A DNA stretch of 64,000 bases. Source: an uncultured Spirochaetia bacterium (lineage in GTDB: Bacteria > Spirochaetota > Spirochaetia > SZUA-6 > Bin103). A model generated the notes under the pieces. That model was not told where the DNA came from and searched no databases. It worked only from the letters and a program-made list of their open reading frames with translations. This document shows positions 1 through 6,652 of the stretch, piece after piece (positions within the stretch are counted from its first letter, which is position 1; each line of letters begins with the position of its first letter). The stretch lies in assembly GCA_958296075.1 (NCBI GenBank), contig CATQHW010000002.1:1550001-1614000 (forward strand), given 5' to 3'. Both the position numbers and the translations under genes were made by a program.

Positions 1-285
1 TCGGGGCAGACGTGTAGCCGCTCCCCCCGTTCGTCATAACCACTAGCTCCACATAGTAATGCGCCGTCACTGTTCCGGTTGCCGTGGTGCCTCCGGACGG
101 CGCTGCCGAAAACGTAACGGTCGGGGCAGACGTGTAGCCGTACCCTCTGTGCGTCATCGCGACGTCTGGACCGACGCGACCGACGCCCTCCGCGGTTCCG
201 GTTGCCGTGGTGCCTCCGGACGGCGCTGCCGAAAACGTAACGGTCGGGGCAGACGTGTAGCCGCTCCCGCCGTTCGTCATCGTGA
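1..285 (-). repeat. Tandem in-frame repeat of 120/123 bp in the lipoprotein gene
   Basis: The same segment recurs at 1, 121 and 244, so spacings are 120 and 123 bp, both whole codons. Positions 72-140 and 195-263 are identical over 69 bases. The near-identity at DNA level indicates recent expansion or gene conversion. The array continues beyond the left edge. Confidence 0.9.
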
Positions 286-760
286 CGGAAGCAACCTCGC
301 CCACCACTGAGGAGCCCGTCTGATCCGGCGCAGTGAGCACGAGCACCACTGCGCCCGCACTGACTTCAGGGGTAATCGTCCACTCCGCACCGGAGAAATC
401 GGACTCGAAGACCGGCTGATACCGCGTGCTCGTGAACGGCAACTTGTTCCCGCCGATCGAAACGCGCACGTCGTCGCCGGTGATCCGGTCCCAGGCATAC
501 GGTTCGGAACGGTTGGAGGTCTGGCTCAGAATGTTCACGCCATCATCGCGAAAGTGAGCCTTGCTGATCGTCCAGCTCTTCTGGTCATCCTGCGGGGTCG
601 GAGTTGGAGTCGGAGTCGGAGTTGGGGTCGGAGTCGGTGTGGGCTCGGTCGGTGGCTCGCCGGTGCCGGTCGTTACGGGCGGCCGTGCCACCGGCGGGCA
701 CGCCATCATGGTGATGCCGGCGAGCACCGCCAGCAACAGAATCGGTATCTTACTACGCAT
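1..760 (-). CDS. Repeat-containing lipoprotein, C-terminus outside the window
   Basis: The frame is open from an ATG at 760 to the window edge (at least 253 residues). A purine-rich ribosome binding site (AAGGGAGGGG) lies just upstream. The N-terminus has two basic residues (R2, K4), a hydrophobic stretch and a cysteine at about residue 21 after Met-Met-Ala, an unusual but plausible spirochaetal lipobox. A (Thr-Pro)n linker follows at about residues 40-55, then a unique domain of about 100 residues, then 40-41-residue repeats built on the motif GGSGYTSAPTVTF. The layout suggests an exported, lipid-anchored surface protein whose domain is held off the membrane by the Thr-Pro linker. The repeat resembles glycine/threonine-rich beta-repeat segments of secreted adhesin-like proteins, but no function can be assigned. 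Divergent from the aminotransferase gene at 867. Confidence 0.75.
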   Translation of the reverse strand, partial: MRSKIPILLLAVLAGITMMACPPVARPPVTTGTGEPPTEPTPTPTPTPTPTPTPTPQDDQKSWTISKAHFRDDGVNILSQTSNRSEPYAWDRITGDDVRVSIGGNKLPFTSTRYQPVFESDFSGAEWTITPEVSAGAVVLVLTAPDQTGSSVVGEVASVTMTNGGSGYTSAPTVTFSAAPSGGTTATGTAEGVGRVGPDVAMTHRGYGYTSAPTVTFSAAPSGGTTATGTVTAHYYVELVVMTNGGSGYTSAP

Positions 761-854
761 AGGATTCCCCTCCCTTGGGCCGAGAATGGTAGCACGGCGC
801 CCAGTCCGATCGAAGCGGCGTGGCGTCGCCTACCGCGGGCCTGCCGCGGTCTGG

Positions 855-867
855 TAGGCTGGGCGCA
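855..867 (+). promoter_or_regulatory. -10-like TAGGCT abutting the aminotransferase start
   Basis: TAGGCT at 855-860 places transcription start at or next to the ATG at 867. No clear -35 is visible. It fits the leaderless arrangement seen at several other genes in this window. Confidence 0.4.
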
Positions 868-2186
868 TGGGCGTCACGCCGCGGCAGCGCGAGCTGCTGG
901 CCCGCACGTGGGTCGACTTCACCCCCATGCAGCGCTTCGCCGCCGCGCCGCTGATCGTCGAACGGGCCGACGGCGTCTACTACTGGGACGCCGCCGGCAG
1001 GCGCTACCTGGACGCCATCGGCGGCATCTTCGTCGCCAGCCTGGGCCATCGCCACCCGCGCGTGCTGGCCGCGGTCCGCGATCAGATGGACCGGCTGACC
1101 TTCGCCCCGCCCCTGCACGGCGTGGCCGACGTCACCCTGGAGCTGGTCGACAGGCTCGGCGCCGTCACGCCCGGCGACCTCGACTTCATCAAGACCTTCT
1201 CCGGCGGCTCGGAGGCGATCGAGGCGGCGCTCAAGCTGGCCCGCCAGTACTGGAAGCAGAGCGGCCACCCCGGCAAGTACAAGGTGATCAGCCGCTACCA
1301 CGGCTACCACGGCAGCACCTTCGGCGCCATGGCGGCCAGCGGCACCGGGCCGCGCAAGAGCAAGTTCGAGCCGCAGATGGGCGGCTTCGTCAAGGTGTTC
1401 CCCCCCACCCACTACCGCGGCCGCTTCCCCACCTGGGAAGCGTGCAACCGCTTCGCCGCCGCCGCGGTGGAGGACGCGATCGTCGCCGAGGACCCGGAGA
1501 CGGTCGCCGCCGTCGTCGTGGAACCGATCGGCAACACCGGCGGCATCATCACCCCCACCGAGGAGTACTTCTCCCTGCTGCGCGAGATCTGCGACCGCCA
1601 CGCGGTGCTGCTGATCTTCGACGAAGTGATCACCGGGTTCGGGAAGACCGGCAGCATGTTCGCCGCGCAGACCTTCGGCGTGACGCCGGACGTCATCTGC
1701 TGCGGCAAGGGCATGTCGTCGGGCGTCATCCCGATCGGCGCGGTCGCCGCCCGCCGCGGCATCGGCGACGCCTTCTGGGGATCGGCGCGCGACGGCGTCC
1801 ACTTCATGCACGGCAACACCTTCGCCGGCCACCCGCTCGCCGCGGCGGCCGCGATCGCGGTGATCGACACGATCGCCGACGGCGACCTGTGCGCCCGGGC
1901 GCGCGACCACGGCGCCTATCTGCGCACCCGGCTGGAGGCGCTGCGCGGCACCGGCGTGGTCCGCGAGGTGCGGGGACGCGGCGTGCTGCTCGGCGTCGAG
2001 TTGACCGACCCGCGCGTGGGCACCGCCCTCGCTCGGCGGGCGGTCGGCGACGGCATCATCCTGCGCGTCGACCCCGGCTGGTTCGCCATCGCCCCGGCGC
2101 TCACCGCCGGCCGGGACGAGCTCGCCGCCATCTGCGACCGGATCGAGGCCAGCCTGCAGGCGGCGATCGCCGACGCCGGGCGGTAG
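867..2186 (+). CDS. Class III PLP-dependent aminotransferase
   Basis: This 439-residue protein has the fold-type I, class III (ornithine/4-aminobutyrate type) signature. The cofactor aspartate D252 sits in DEVITGFGKTG, and the PLP-binding lysine K281 in CCGKGMSSG, with the usual spacing. Family members move an amino group from an omega-amine, amino acid or amino-sugar precursor to a keto acid in the cytoplasm. The substrate cannot be read from the sequence. It stands alone, divergent from the lipoprotein gene and convergent with the srkA-like gene, 29 bases away. The ATG at 867 is preceded by a -10-like element rather than a ribosome binding site. Confidence 0.9.
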   Translation: MGVTPRQRELLARTWVDFTPMQRFAAAPLIVERADGVYYWDAAGRRYLDAIGGIFVASLGHRHPRVLAAVRDQMDRLTFAPPLHGVADVTLELVDRLGAVTPGDLDFIKTFSGGSEAIEAALKLARQYWKQSGHPGKYKVISRYHGYHGSTFGAMAASGTGPRKSKFEPQMGGFVKVFPPTHYRGRFPTWEACNRFAAAAVEDAIVAEDPETVAAVVVEPIGNTGGIITPTEEYFSLLREICDRHAVLLIFDEVITGFGKTGSMFAAQTFGVTPDVICCGKGMSSGVIPIGAVAARRGIGDAFWGSARDGVHFMHGNTFAGHPLAAAAAIAVIDTIADGDLCARARDHGAYLRTRLEALRGTGVVREVRGRGVLLGVELTDPRVGTALARRAVGDGIILRVDPGWFAIAPALTAGRDELAAICDRIEASLQAAIADAGR

Positions 2187-2215
2187 CGCCCGGCCGGCCG
2201 ATCAGGCCGCCCCGG

Positions 2216-3211
2216 TCAGGCCAGCTCGTCTTCGATCACGCGGAGCTGCGTGCGCAGGTCCTCGATCTCCTGCTCCCAGAAGGCGCGCCCGCCCCACTGC
2301 GGGAACGACTCCCGGAAGCGCAGATCGCGGCGCTGCAGCGCCTGCCACGCCAGGTAGTAGATCATCCGCATGAGCCGCAGCGGCTCGATCAGGGCCACGG
2401 TCCGCCGGTCGAACGGCTGAAACCGCTCGTAGCCTTCCAGCAGCAACGCCAGCTCCCGGCGGCTGTCGGCGACCCGGCCCGGCAGCAGCAGCCACAGGTC
2501 CTGCACGACCGGGCCGATCATCATGTCGTCGAAGTCGATGAGCAGGAGCCCCTGCTCGGCGCGATCGAGGATGTTGCCGCGGTGGCAGTCGCCGTGCAGG
2601 CGCTGCCGCGGGACCCCGTCGAACAGCGGCGCGATCCGCTCCACGGCGGCGTCCGCCAGATCGTAGAACTCGCCGGCCAGGTCCGGGGGCACCAGCCCGG
2701 CCTGTTCCAGGTCATCCAGGAACCGCGACGTCGACTCCTCCGGCGTGCAGGTCATGCGGTGCTCGGCTGCGCCGCCGGCGGCGGCCGCGTGCAGCCGCCC
2801 TACCAGCGCGCCGATGCGCAGCCAGTCATGGTCGCGGTCGGCGTCGAAGGTCCGGCCGCTCCGCTTCGGATAGACCGAGAAGCAGAACTCCTGCTCCCGA
2901 TCCGCCCGCGCCGCTTCCATCACGTGCAGCACGTCGCCGCCCGCATCGGCGATCGGCGCCACCACCGGCAGGTCGAGGGCGGCGCATTCGCCGACCAGGA
3001 CGTGCTCCTCCGCGATCGCCTCGTAGCTCCAGCGTCCGGGGCGGTAGAACTTGACGACGTACTGCCGGCCGTCGGCGGCCCCGAAGCCGTACACGCGGTT
3101 CACGTAGCTGGGGAAGCTGGTGAGCGCCCCGTCCACGTGTACGCCGATGATCGACTCGATCGCCTGCACCGCCACGTGCGGGGTGAGCAGATCGAAGGTT
3201 CCGGCGCTCAC
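2216..3211 (-). CDS. srkA: SrkA/YihE-family stress-response kinase-like phosphotransferase
   Basis: The 331-residue protein has the aminoglycoside-phosphotransferase/RIO-like kinase fold. A likely ATP-binding Lys54 is in VVKFYRPGRW, the catalytic loop is HGDCHRGN (206-213) and the metal-binding segment LIDFDD (224-229). The C-terminal GPVVQDLWLL stretch and the overall length match SrkA (RdoA/YihE), a cytoplasmic Ser/Thr protein kinase linked to envelope stress and to limiting stress-induced death in enterobacteria. The GTG start at 3211 overlaps the stop of the upstream dehydrogenase (GTGA), so the two are co-translated. In-frame codons upstream of 3211 lie inside the dehydrogenase gene and are unlikely to be used. 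The symbol is by similarity. Confidence 0.85.
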   Translation of the reverse strand: MSAGTFDLLTPHVAVQAIESIIGVHVDGALTSFPSYVNRVYGFGAADGRQYVVKFYRPGRWSYEAIAEEHVLVGECAALDLPVVAPIADAGGDVLHVMEAARADREQEFCFSVYPKRSGRTFDADRDHDWLRIGALVGRLHAAAAGGAAEHRMTCTPEESTSRFLDDLEQAGLVPPDLAGEFYDLADAAVERIAPLFDGVPRQRLHGDCHRGNILDRAEQGLLLIDFDDMMIGPVVQDLWLLLPGRVADSRRELALLLEGYERFQPFDRRTVALIEPLRLMRMIYYLAWQALQRRDLRFRESFPQWGGRAFWEQEIEDLRTQLRVIEDELA

Positions 3212-3993
3212 ACCGAGGTGTAGCCGCCGTCGACCGGGAGCGCGGCGCCGGTGATGAACGACGCCTCGTCTGACGCCAGGAAGAGCGCCGCGTACGCCAC
3301 CTCCTCCGCCGTGCCGAGCCGGCCGAGCGGCTGCATGGCCTCCATCCGCGCGCGCCACGCCGGGTCGCCGGTGAGCGTGCGGGTCAGCGGCGTCAGCACG
3401 AACGCGGGGCAGAGCGCGTTCACGCGGATGCCGCGCGCGCCGAACCCGTTCGCCATGTCGCGGGTCAGGCCGATGACGCCCGCCTTGCCGGCCGGATACG
3501 GATCGTCGCCGGTCCCGAAGAACATCGGCCGGCCCACCAGCCCGTAGATCGACGAGAGGTTGACGATCGCCCCGCCGCCGGTCATGGCCTGCACGGCGCG
3601 CCGCGAGACCAGGTAGGTCCCCTTCAGATTGACCGCCATCACCCAGTCCCAGATACGTTCGTAGTCCCAGTCGGACGGCGCGTAGCGCGGCGTGACCCCC
3701 GCCGAGTTGACCACGATATCGAGTCCGCCGAGCGCCGCGACGGCGCCGTCCACGCACGCCTCCGCCTCGCGGCGGACCGACACGTCCGCCGTGATCGGCA
3801 CCGCCCGGCCGCCGCCGGCGGCGATCGTGCCGGCGGTTTGCGCCGCGGCTTCCGCGTCCCGGTCGGCGCCCGCGACCGCGGCGCCGTGCCGGGCGAACAT
3901 CGCCGCAACCGCCGCGCCGATCCCCGAGCCGGCTCCGGTGATCAACGCCCGCCTGCCTTGGAGCCGCGCGCCCCCGCCCCGCTTCGCTCCCAT
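3208..3993 (-). CDS. Short-chain dehydrogenase/reductase
   Basis: A 261-residue classical SDR. The Rossmann glycine motif TGAGSGIG is at 19-26, NSAG at 96-99, catalytic Ser147/148 in LSSIYG, and Tyr166-x3-Lys170. The C-terminal GGYTSV ending and length are typical of FabG-like or glucose-dehydrogenase-like SDRs that oxidise or reduce a hydroxyl/keto group with NAD(P). The substrate is unknown. First gene of a two-gene operon with the srkA-like kinase. A TATGAT hexamer at 4007-4002 on this strand places the transcript start within a few bases of the ATG. Confidence 0.92.
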   Translation of the reverse strand: MGAKRGGGARLQGRRALITGAGSGIGAAVAAMFARHGAAVAGADRDAEAAAQTAGTIAAGGGRAVPITADVSVRREAEACVDGAVAALGGLDIVVNSAGVTPRYAPSDWDYERIWDWVMAVNLKGTYLVSRRAVQAMTGGGAIVNLSSIYGLVGRPMFFGTGDDPYPAGKAGVIGLTRDMANGFGARGIRVNALCPAFVLTPLTRTLTGDPAWRARMEAMQPLGRLGTAEEVAYAALFLASDEASFITGAALPVDGGYTSV

Positions 3994-4001
3994 GCCGGAC
4001 G

Positions 4002-4043
4002 ATCATAACGCGATGCGCGCGCGGCCGGCGCGTCGGCTATCAT
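4002..4043. promoter_or_regulatory. Back-to-back divergent promoters with minimal leaders
   Basis: TATGAT (minus, 4007-4002) serves the SDR gene and TATCAT (plus, 4038-4043) serves the hydroxyacid dehydrogenase gene. The two -10 elements are 30 bases apart, so their upstream contacts must overlap. Each lies about 7-8 bases before its start codon. Confidence 0.5.
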
Positions 4044-4050
4044 GCAGCCG

Positions 4051-5028
4051 ATGACCACTCCCGCACGCCCGCTCCACGTCGGGGTCTGCTTCGACCTGGG
4101 TCCTGCCTTCGAAGCCCGGCTCCGGTCGGAGTTCCCCGACACCCGCTTCACCGTCGCCCACACGCCGGAAGAACAACGGCGGATCGCACCCGACGTCGAC
4201 GTCATCTTCGGGAGGCTCGACCGGGAGGCCTTTCTACGCGCGTCGCGCCTGCGCTGGTACCACTTCATCGGCATCGGCTTCGACTCGGTGCTGCGCCGGG
4301 TCCCGGAGTTCGCGGCGAGCGGCGTGGCGATGACCAACGCGCGCGAGACGCACGTCATCCCGATGGCCGAGTACGCCTTGGGCATGATGCTGGCGCTCGC
4401 CCACCACCTCCGCGAGTCGCTCGACGACCAGGCCGCCCGGCGCTGGCGCACCGAGCACTACCGCGCGCGTATCCTGGAGCTGGCCGGATCGACCATGGGG
4501 GTCCTGGCCTTCGGCGACATCGGCCGGGCCGTAGCGCGGCGCGCCGCGGCGTTCGACATGGAGGTGTATGCGGTCGACGTCGCGCCGGTCCCCTGCCCTC
4601 CCGGCGTCGCCGCCGTGTGGCCGGTCGACCGGTTGCACGACATGCTGGAGCGCACCGACTGGCTGGTGATCACGGCGCCGCGCACGGCCACCACCGAACG
4701 GATGATCGGCGCCGATCAACTCGCCCGCCTGCGTCCCGGCGCGCACGTCGTGGTGGTCTCGCGCGGGGGCATCCTGGACGAGGAAGCGCTGATCGCCGCG
4801 ATCGACGCGGGCCATCTGGCGGGGGCGGCGATCGACGCCACCGACCAGGAGCCGCCGGCGGCGGACAGCCCGCTGTGGGACCACCGGCGGGTCTACATGA
4901 CGGCACACGTGTCGGCCGAGTCGGCGCAACTTCTGACGCGGCGGGGCGAGGTCTTCATCGACAACCTGCGGCGCTATCTGGCCGGCGAGGAGCTCCGCTT
5001 TCGCTGCGACCTGGAACGCGGCTACTGA
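4051..5028 (+). CDS. D-2-hydroxyacid dehydrogenase (NAD-binding)
   Basis: A 325-residue protein of the D-isomer-specific 2-hydroxyacid dehydrogenase family, which interconverts 2-keto acids and D-2-hydroxy acids. The nucleotide-binding motif is FGDIGRA (about 154-160), a variant of GxGxxG. The substrate-binding arginine lies in VVVSRGGILDEEAL and the catalytic histidine in TAHVSAES near residue 287. An upstream in-frame ATG at 4042 overlaps the likely -10 element TATCAT (4038-4043), so the ATG at 4051 is preferred. Divergent from the SDR; a PHP-domain gene follows 30 bases downstream on the same strand. Confidence 0.9.
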   Translation: MTTPARPLHVGVCFDLGPAFEARLRSEFPDTRFTVAHTPEEQRRIAPDVDVIFGRLDREAFLRASRLRWYHFIGIGFDSVLRRVPEFAASGVAMTNARETHVIPMAEYALGMMLALAHHLRESLDDQAARRWRTEHYRARILELAGSTMGVLAFGDIGRAVARRAAAFDMEVYAVDVAPVPCPPGVAAVWPVDRLHDMLERTDWLVITAPRTATTERMIGADQLARLRPGAHVVVVSRGGILDEEALIAAIDAGHLAGAAIDATDQEPPAADSPLWDHRRVYMTAHVSAESAQLLTRRGEVFIDNLRRYLAGEELRFRCDLERGY

Positions 5029-5058
5029 AGACCGCGACCGATCCCGATCGAGAGAACC

Positions 5059-5937
5059 TTGATAGACCTGCACACCCATTCGAGCTGCTCCGACGGCAGC
5101 GACCGGCCTGAAGAACTGATCGACGCCGCCCACCACGCCGGCGTCACCACCATGGCGCTGACCGACCACGACACCGTTTCCGGGGTCGAGGCGGCGGCCC
5201 GCGCCGCCGCCGAGCGCGGCATGCGCTTCATCGCCGGGGTGGAGTTGGCGCTGCAGCACGGGGACCGCCACATCCATCTGCTCGGCTTGGGCTTCGCCCA
5301 CCACGACGGGCGCTCGCGGCTGGGACGGCTCCTGGAACGTATCCAGGAGCGCCGCGTGGAGCGCAACCTGGCGATGATCGAGCGGATGCGGCGGCACGGG
5401 CTGGCGATCGACTACGCCGAGGTGCAGGCGGAGGCGCTCGGCGCGAGCGTCGGCCGGCCGCACATGGCCGCCGTGCTGGTTCGGCGGGGGGTCGCGGCTG
5501 ACACCGCCGACGCCTTCCGCCGCCTGCTCGGTTCGGGTCGCCCGTTCCACGTACCGCGCCGCGCCGCGCAGCTCGCCGACGCGATCGACGCGCTGCGGGA
5601 CGCCGGCGGCCACGGCGTGCTGGCCCATCCGGCGGGCGGAACCGCCGGGGAGCTGGCGGCTCTCCTGCGCGCCGCCGCGGCGGCCGGGGTGACCGGCGTC
5701 GAGGCGTATCACCCATCCCTGTCCCGGCAGCGTTCGGCGGCGGTCCTGGCGCTCGCCGGCCGGCTCGGCCTGTTCGTCACCGGCGGCTCCGATTACCACG
5801 GCGCGCGCTCGCCGGGCCGCGCGCTCGGCTGCTGGCAACCCGGCGAGCCGATCCCGCACGAGGTTGCCGCCGGGCTTCCCGGCGGAGGGTTTCCCGGTGG
5901 ACCGCCGGCGGCGGAGGCGCAGCCACGGCGGGGCTGA
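5059..5937 (+). CDS. PHP-domain phosphoesterase (YciV/RNase AM-like)
   Basis: A 292-residue PHP-domain protein. It has the metal-binding N-terminal motif DLHTHSSCSDG, the second motif LTDHDTVSG, a central HPAGG and the late motif GGSDYHG. This is the layout of the YciV/TrpH family (3',5'-nucleoside bisphosphate phosphatase / 5'-end RNA processing), a trinuclear-metal phosphoesterase acting in the cytoplasm. The TTG start at 5059 is preceded by GAGAG and directly precedes the conserved DLHTH motif, so no later start is possible. Confidence 0.88.
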   Translation: MIDLHTHSSCSDGSDRPEELIDAAHHAGVTTMALTDHDTVSGVEAAARAAAERGMRFIAGVELALQHGDRHIHLLGLGFAHHDGRSRLGRLLERIQERRVERNLAMIERMRRHGLAIDYAEVQAEALGASVGRPHMAAVLVRRGVAADTADAFRRLLGSGRPFHVPRRAAQLADAIDALRDAGGHGVLAHPAGGTAGELAALLRAAAAAGVTGVEAYHPSLSRQRSAAVLALAGRLGLFVTGGSDYHGARSPGRALGCWQPGEPIPHEVAAGLPGGGFPGGPPAAEAQPRRG

Positions 5938-5999
5938 GACGCGCGGCGCGAGCGGCGCTCGCCGCCTACGGAGCGGTCGCCCGCCGGGTCGGCATCGGC

Positions 6000-6467
6000 A
6001 TGGTCCTGACCGCCGCGGTGGTGGCCGTGAGCGCGGCGATCGTCACGCCGCTCTGGCTGGTGGCCACGCGCATGCGCTCGCTCTACAACATCCTGCTGAT
6101 CGCCGCCTTCGCCATCGGCCTGGGCTGGATGCTGGTGCGGCGGGTCCGCCGCCAGGCCGAAGAGACCGACCTCCGCACGGCGCTGCGCGCCGCCGGCGTC
6201 GCGGCGGCGCGCCTGATCGGCTGGGTGGCTACGCTGGCGGCAGCTCCGTTGTTCGTGCTGGCGCTGTTCGCCGCCGGGGCGGTCCTGCCGGCGATCATCC
6301 TCATCGTCGCCGACCTGGGGGCGATCGGCGTTCTGTTGAGCGCCGGCAGCCGCACGGGCGGCGGGCATACCTCGGCGGGCAGGCACCCCTCAGCGGACAG
6401 GCATACCTCGGCGGGCGGGCACCCCCCGGCGGGCGGGGATGGACGCTCCGGCCGGGCGGAGGGTTGA
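6000..6467 (+). CDS. Small membrane protein with a C-terminal hexapeptide repeat tail
   Basis: About 155 residues with three hydrophobic segments (roughly 2-22, 31-45 and 80-115), separated by a basic stretch. A hydrophilic tail of four six-residue repeats follows (GHTSAG, RHPSAD, RHTSAG, GHPPAG). I do not recognise a family. The coding frame extends upstream of the ATG at 6000 without a stop, so an alternative start nearer the PHP gene end (5937) is possible. It may be co-transcribed with the PHP gene. A promoter-like element for the following PBP gene overlaps its last codons. Confidence 0.55.
   Translation: MVLTAAVVAVSAAIVTPLWLVATRMRSLYNILLIAAFAIGLGWMLVRRVRRQAEETDLRTALRAAGVAAARLIGWVATLAAAPLFVLALFAAGAVLPAIILIVADLGAIGVLLSAGSRTGGGHTSAGRHPSADRHTSAGGHPPAGGDGRSGRAEG
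6363..6434 (+). repeat. Four tandem 18-bp units
   Basis: Units at 6363, 6381, 6399 and 6417, imperfect at DNA level, encode histidine- and glycine-containing hexapeptides in frame with the small membrane protein. Two of the four units (1 and 3) differ by a single base. Confidence 0.85.
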
Positions 6468-6491
6468 CCTTTCTCCGCGAGCGGTTATGCT
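6464..6491 (+). promoter_or_regulatory. Promoter TTGACC-N16-TATGCT for the PBP1A gene
   Basis: TTGACC at 6464-6469 and TATGCT at 6486-6491 are separated by 16 bases. Transcription would begin near 6498 and give a leader of about 135 bases, unusually long for this window. The leader contains a small predicted hairpin (GGTGCC / GGTACC around 6520-6536) and ends in the terminator-like hairpin at 6623-6646. Confidence 0.55.
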
Positions 6492-6622
6492 ATGCGGAAT
6501 CCTTGGCGATATCCGCCCGGTGCCGCTAAGGTACCGCAAGCAGGTGTCGATAAGGAGAGTGTCGGTTATCTATAGTTCCCCTCCCAGTTTACTATATCGT
6601 AACCGGCATTCCCGCAAGGGTT

Positions 6623-6652
6623 GGCCGGCCCCATGAGGGGCCGGCCATTTTT
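6623..6652 (+). terminator. Terminator-like hairpin with the PBP1A start codon in its loop
   Basis: Perfect 10-bp inverted repeat, GGCCGGCCCC (6623-6632) and GGGGCCGGCC (6637-6646). The loop is ATGA and five T residues follow at 6648-6652. In form this is an intrinsic terminator. The ATG of the loop is the best start codon of the PBP1A gene, so the structure could act as an attenuator or could occlude translation. Confidence 0.6.

Noticed and set aside
1-285. CRISPR array at the left edge
   Set aside because: Repeats are 120-123 bp, in frame and contiguous, without short unique spacers; they encode protein repeats.
2216-4006. A single 596-codon frame covering both the SrkA-like gene and the SDR region
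   Set aside because: The upstream half is an out-of-frame reading of the SDR gene, which has all SDR motifs. The kinase starts at the GTGA overlap at 3211.
6498-6622. A known riboswitch in the PBP1A leader
   Set aside because: I looked for c-di-AMP, c-di-GMP, TPP, preQ1 and fluoride core sequences and saw none; only small unrelated hairpins. A covariance-model search would settle it.
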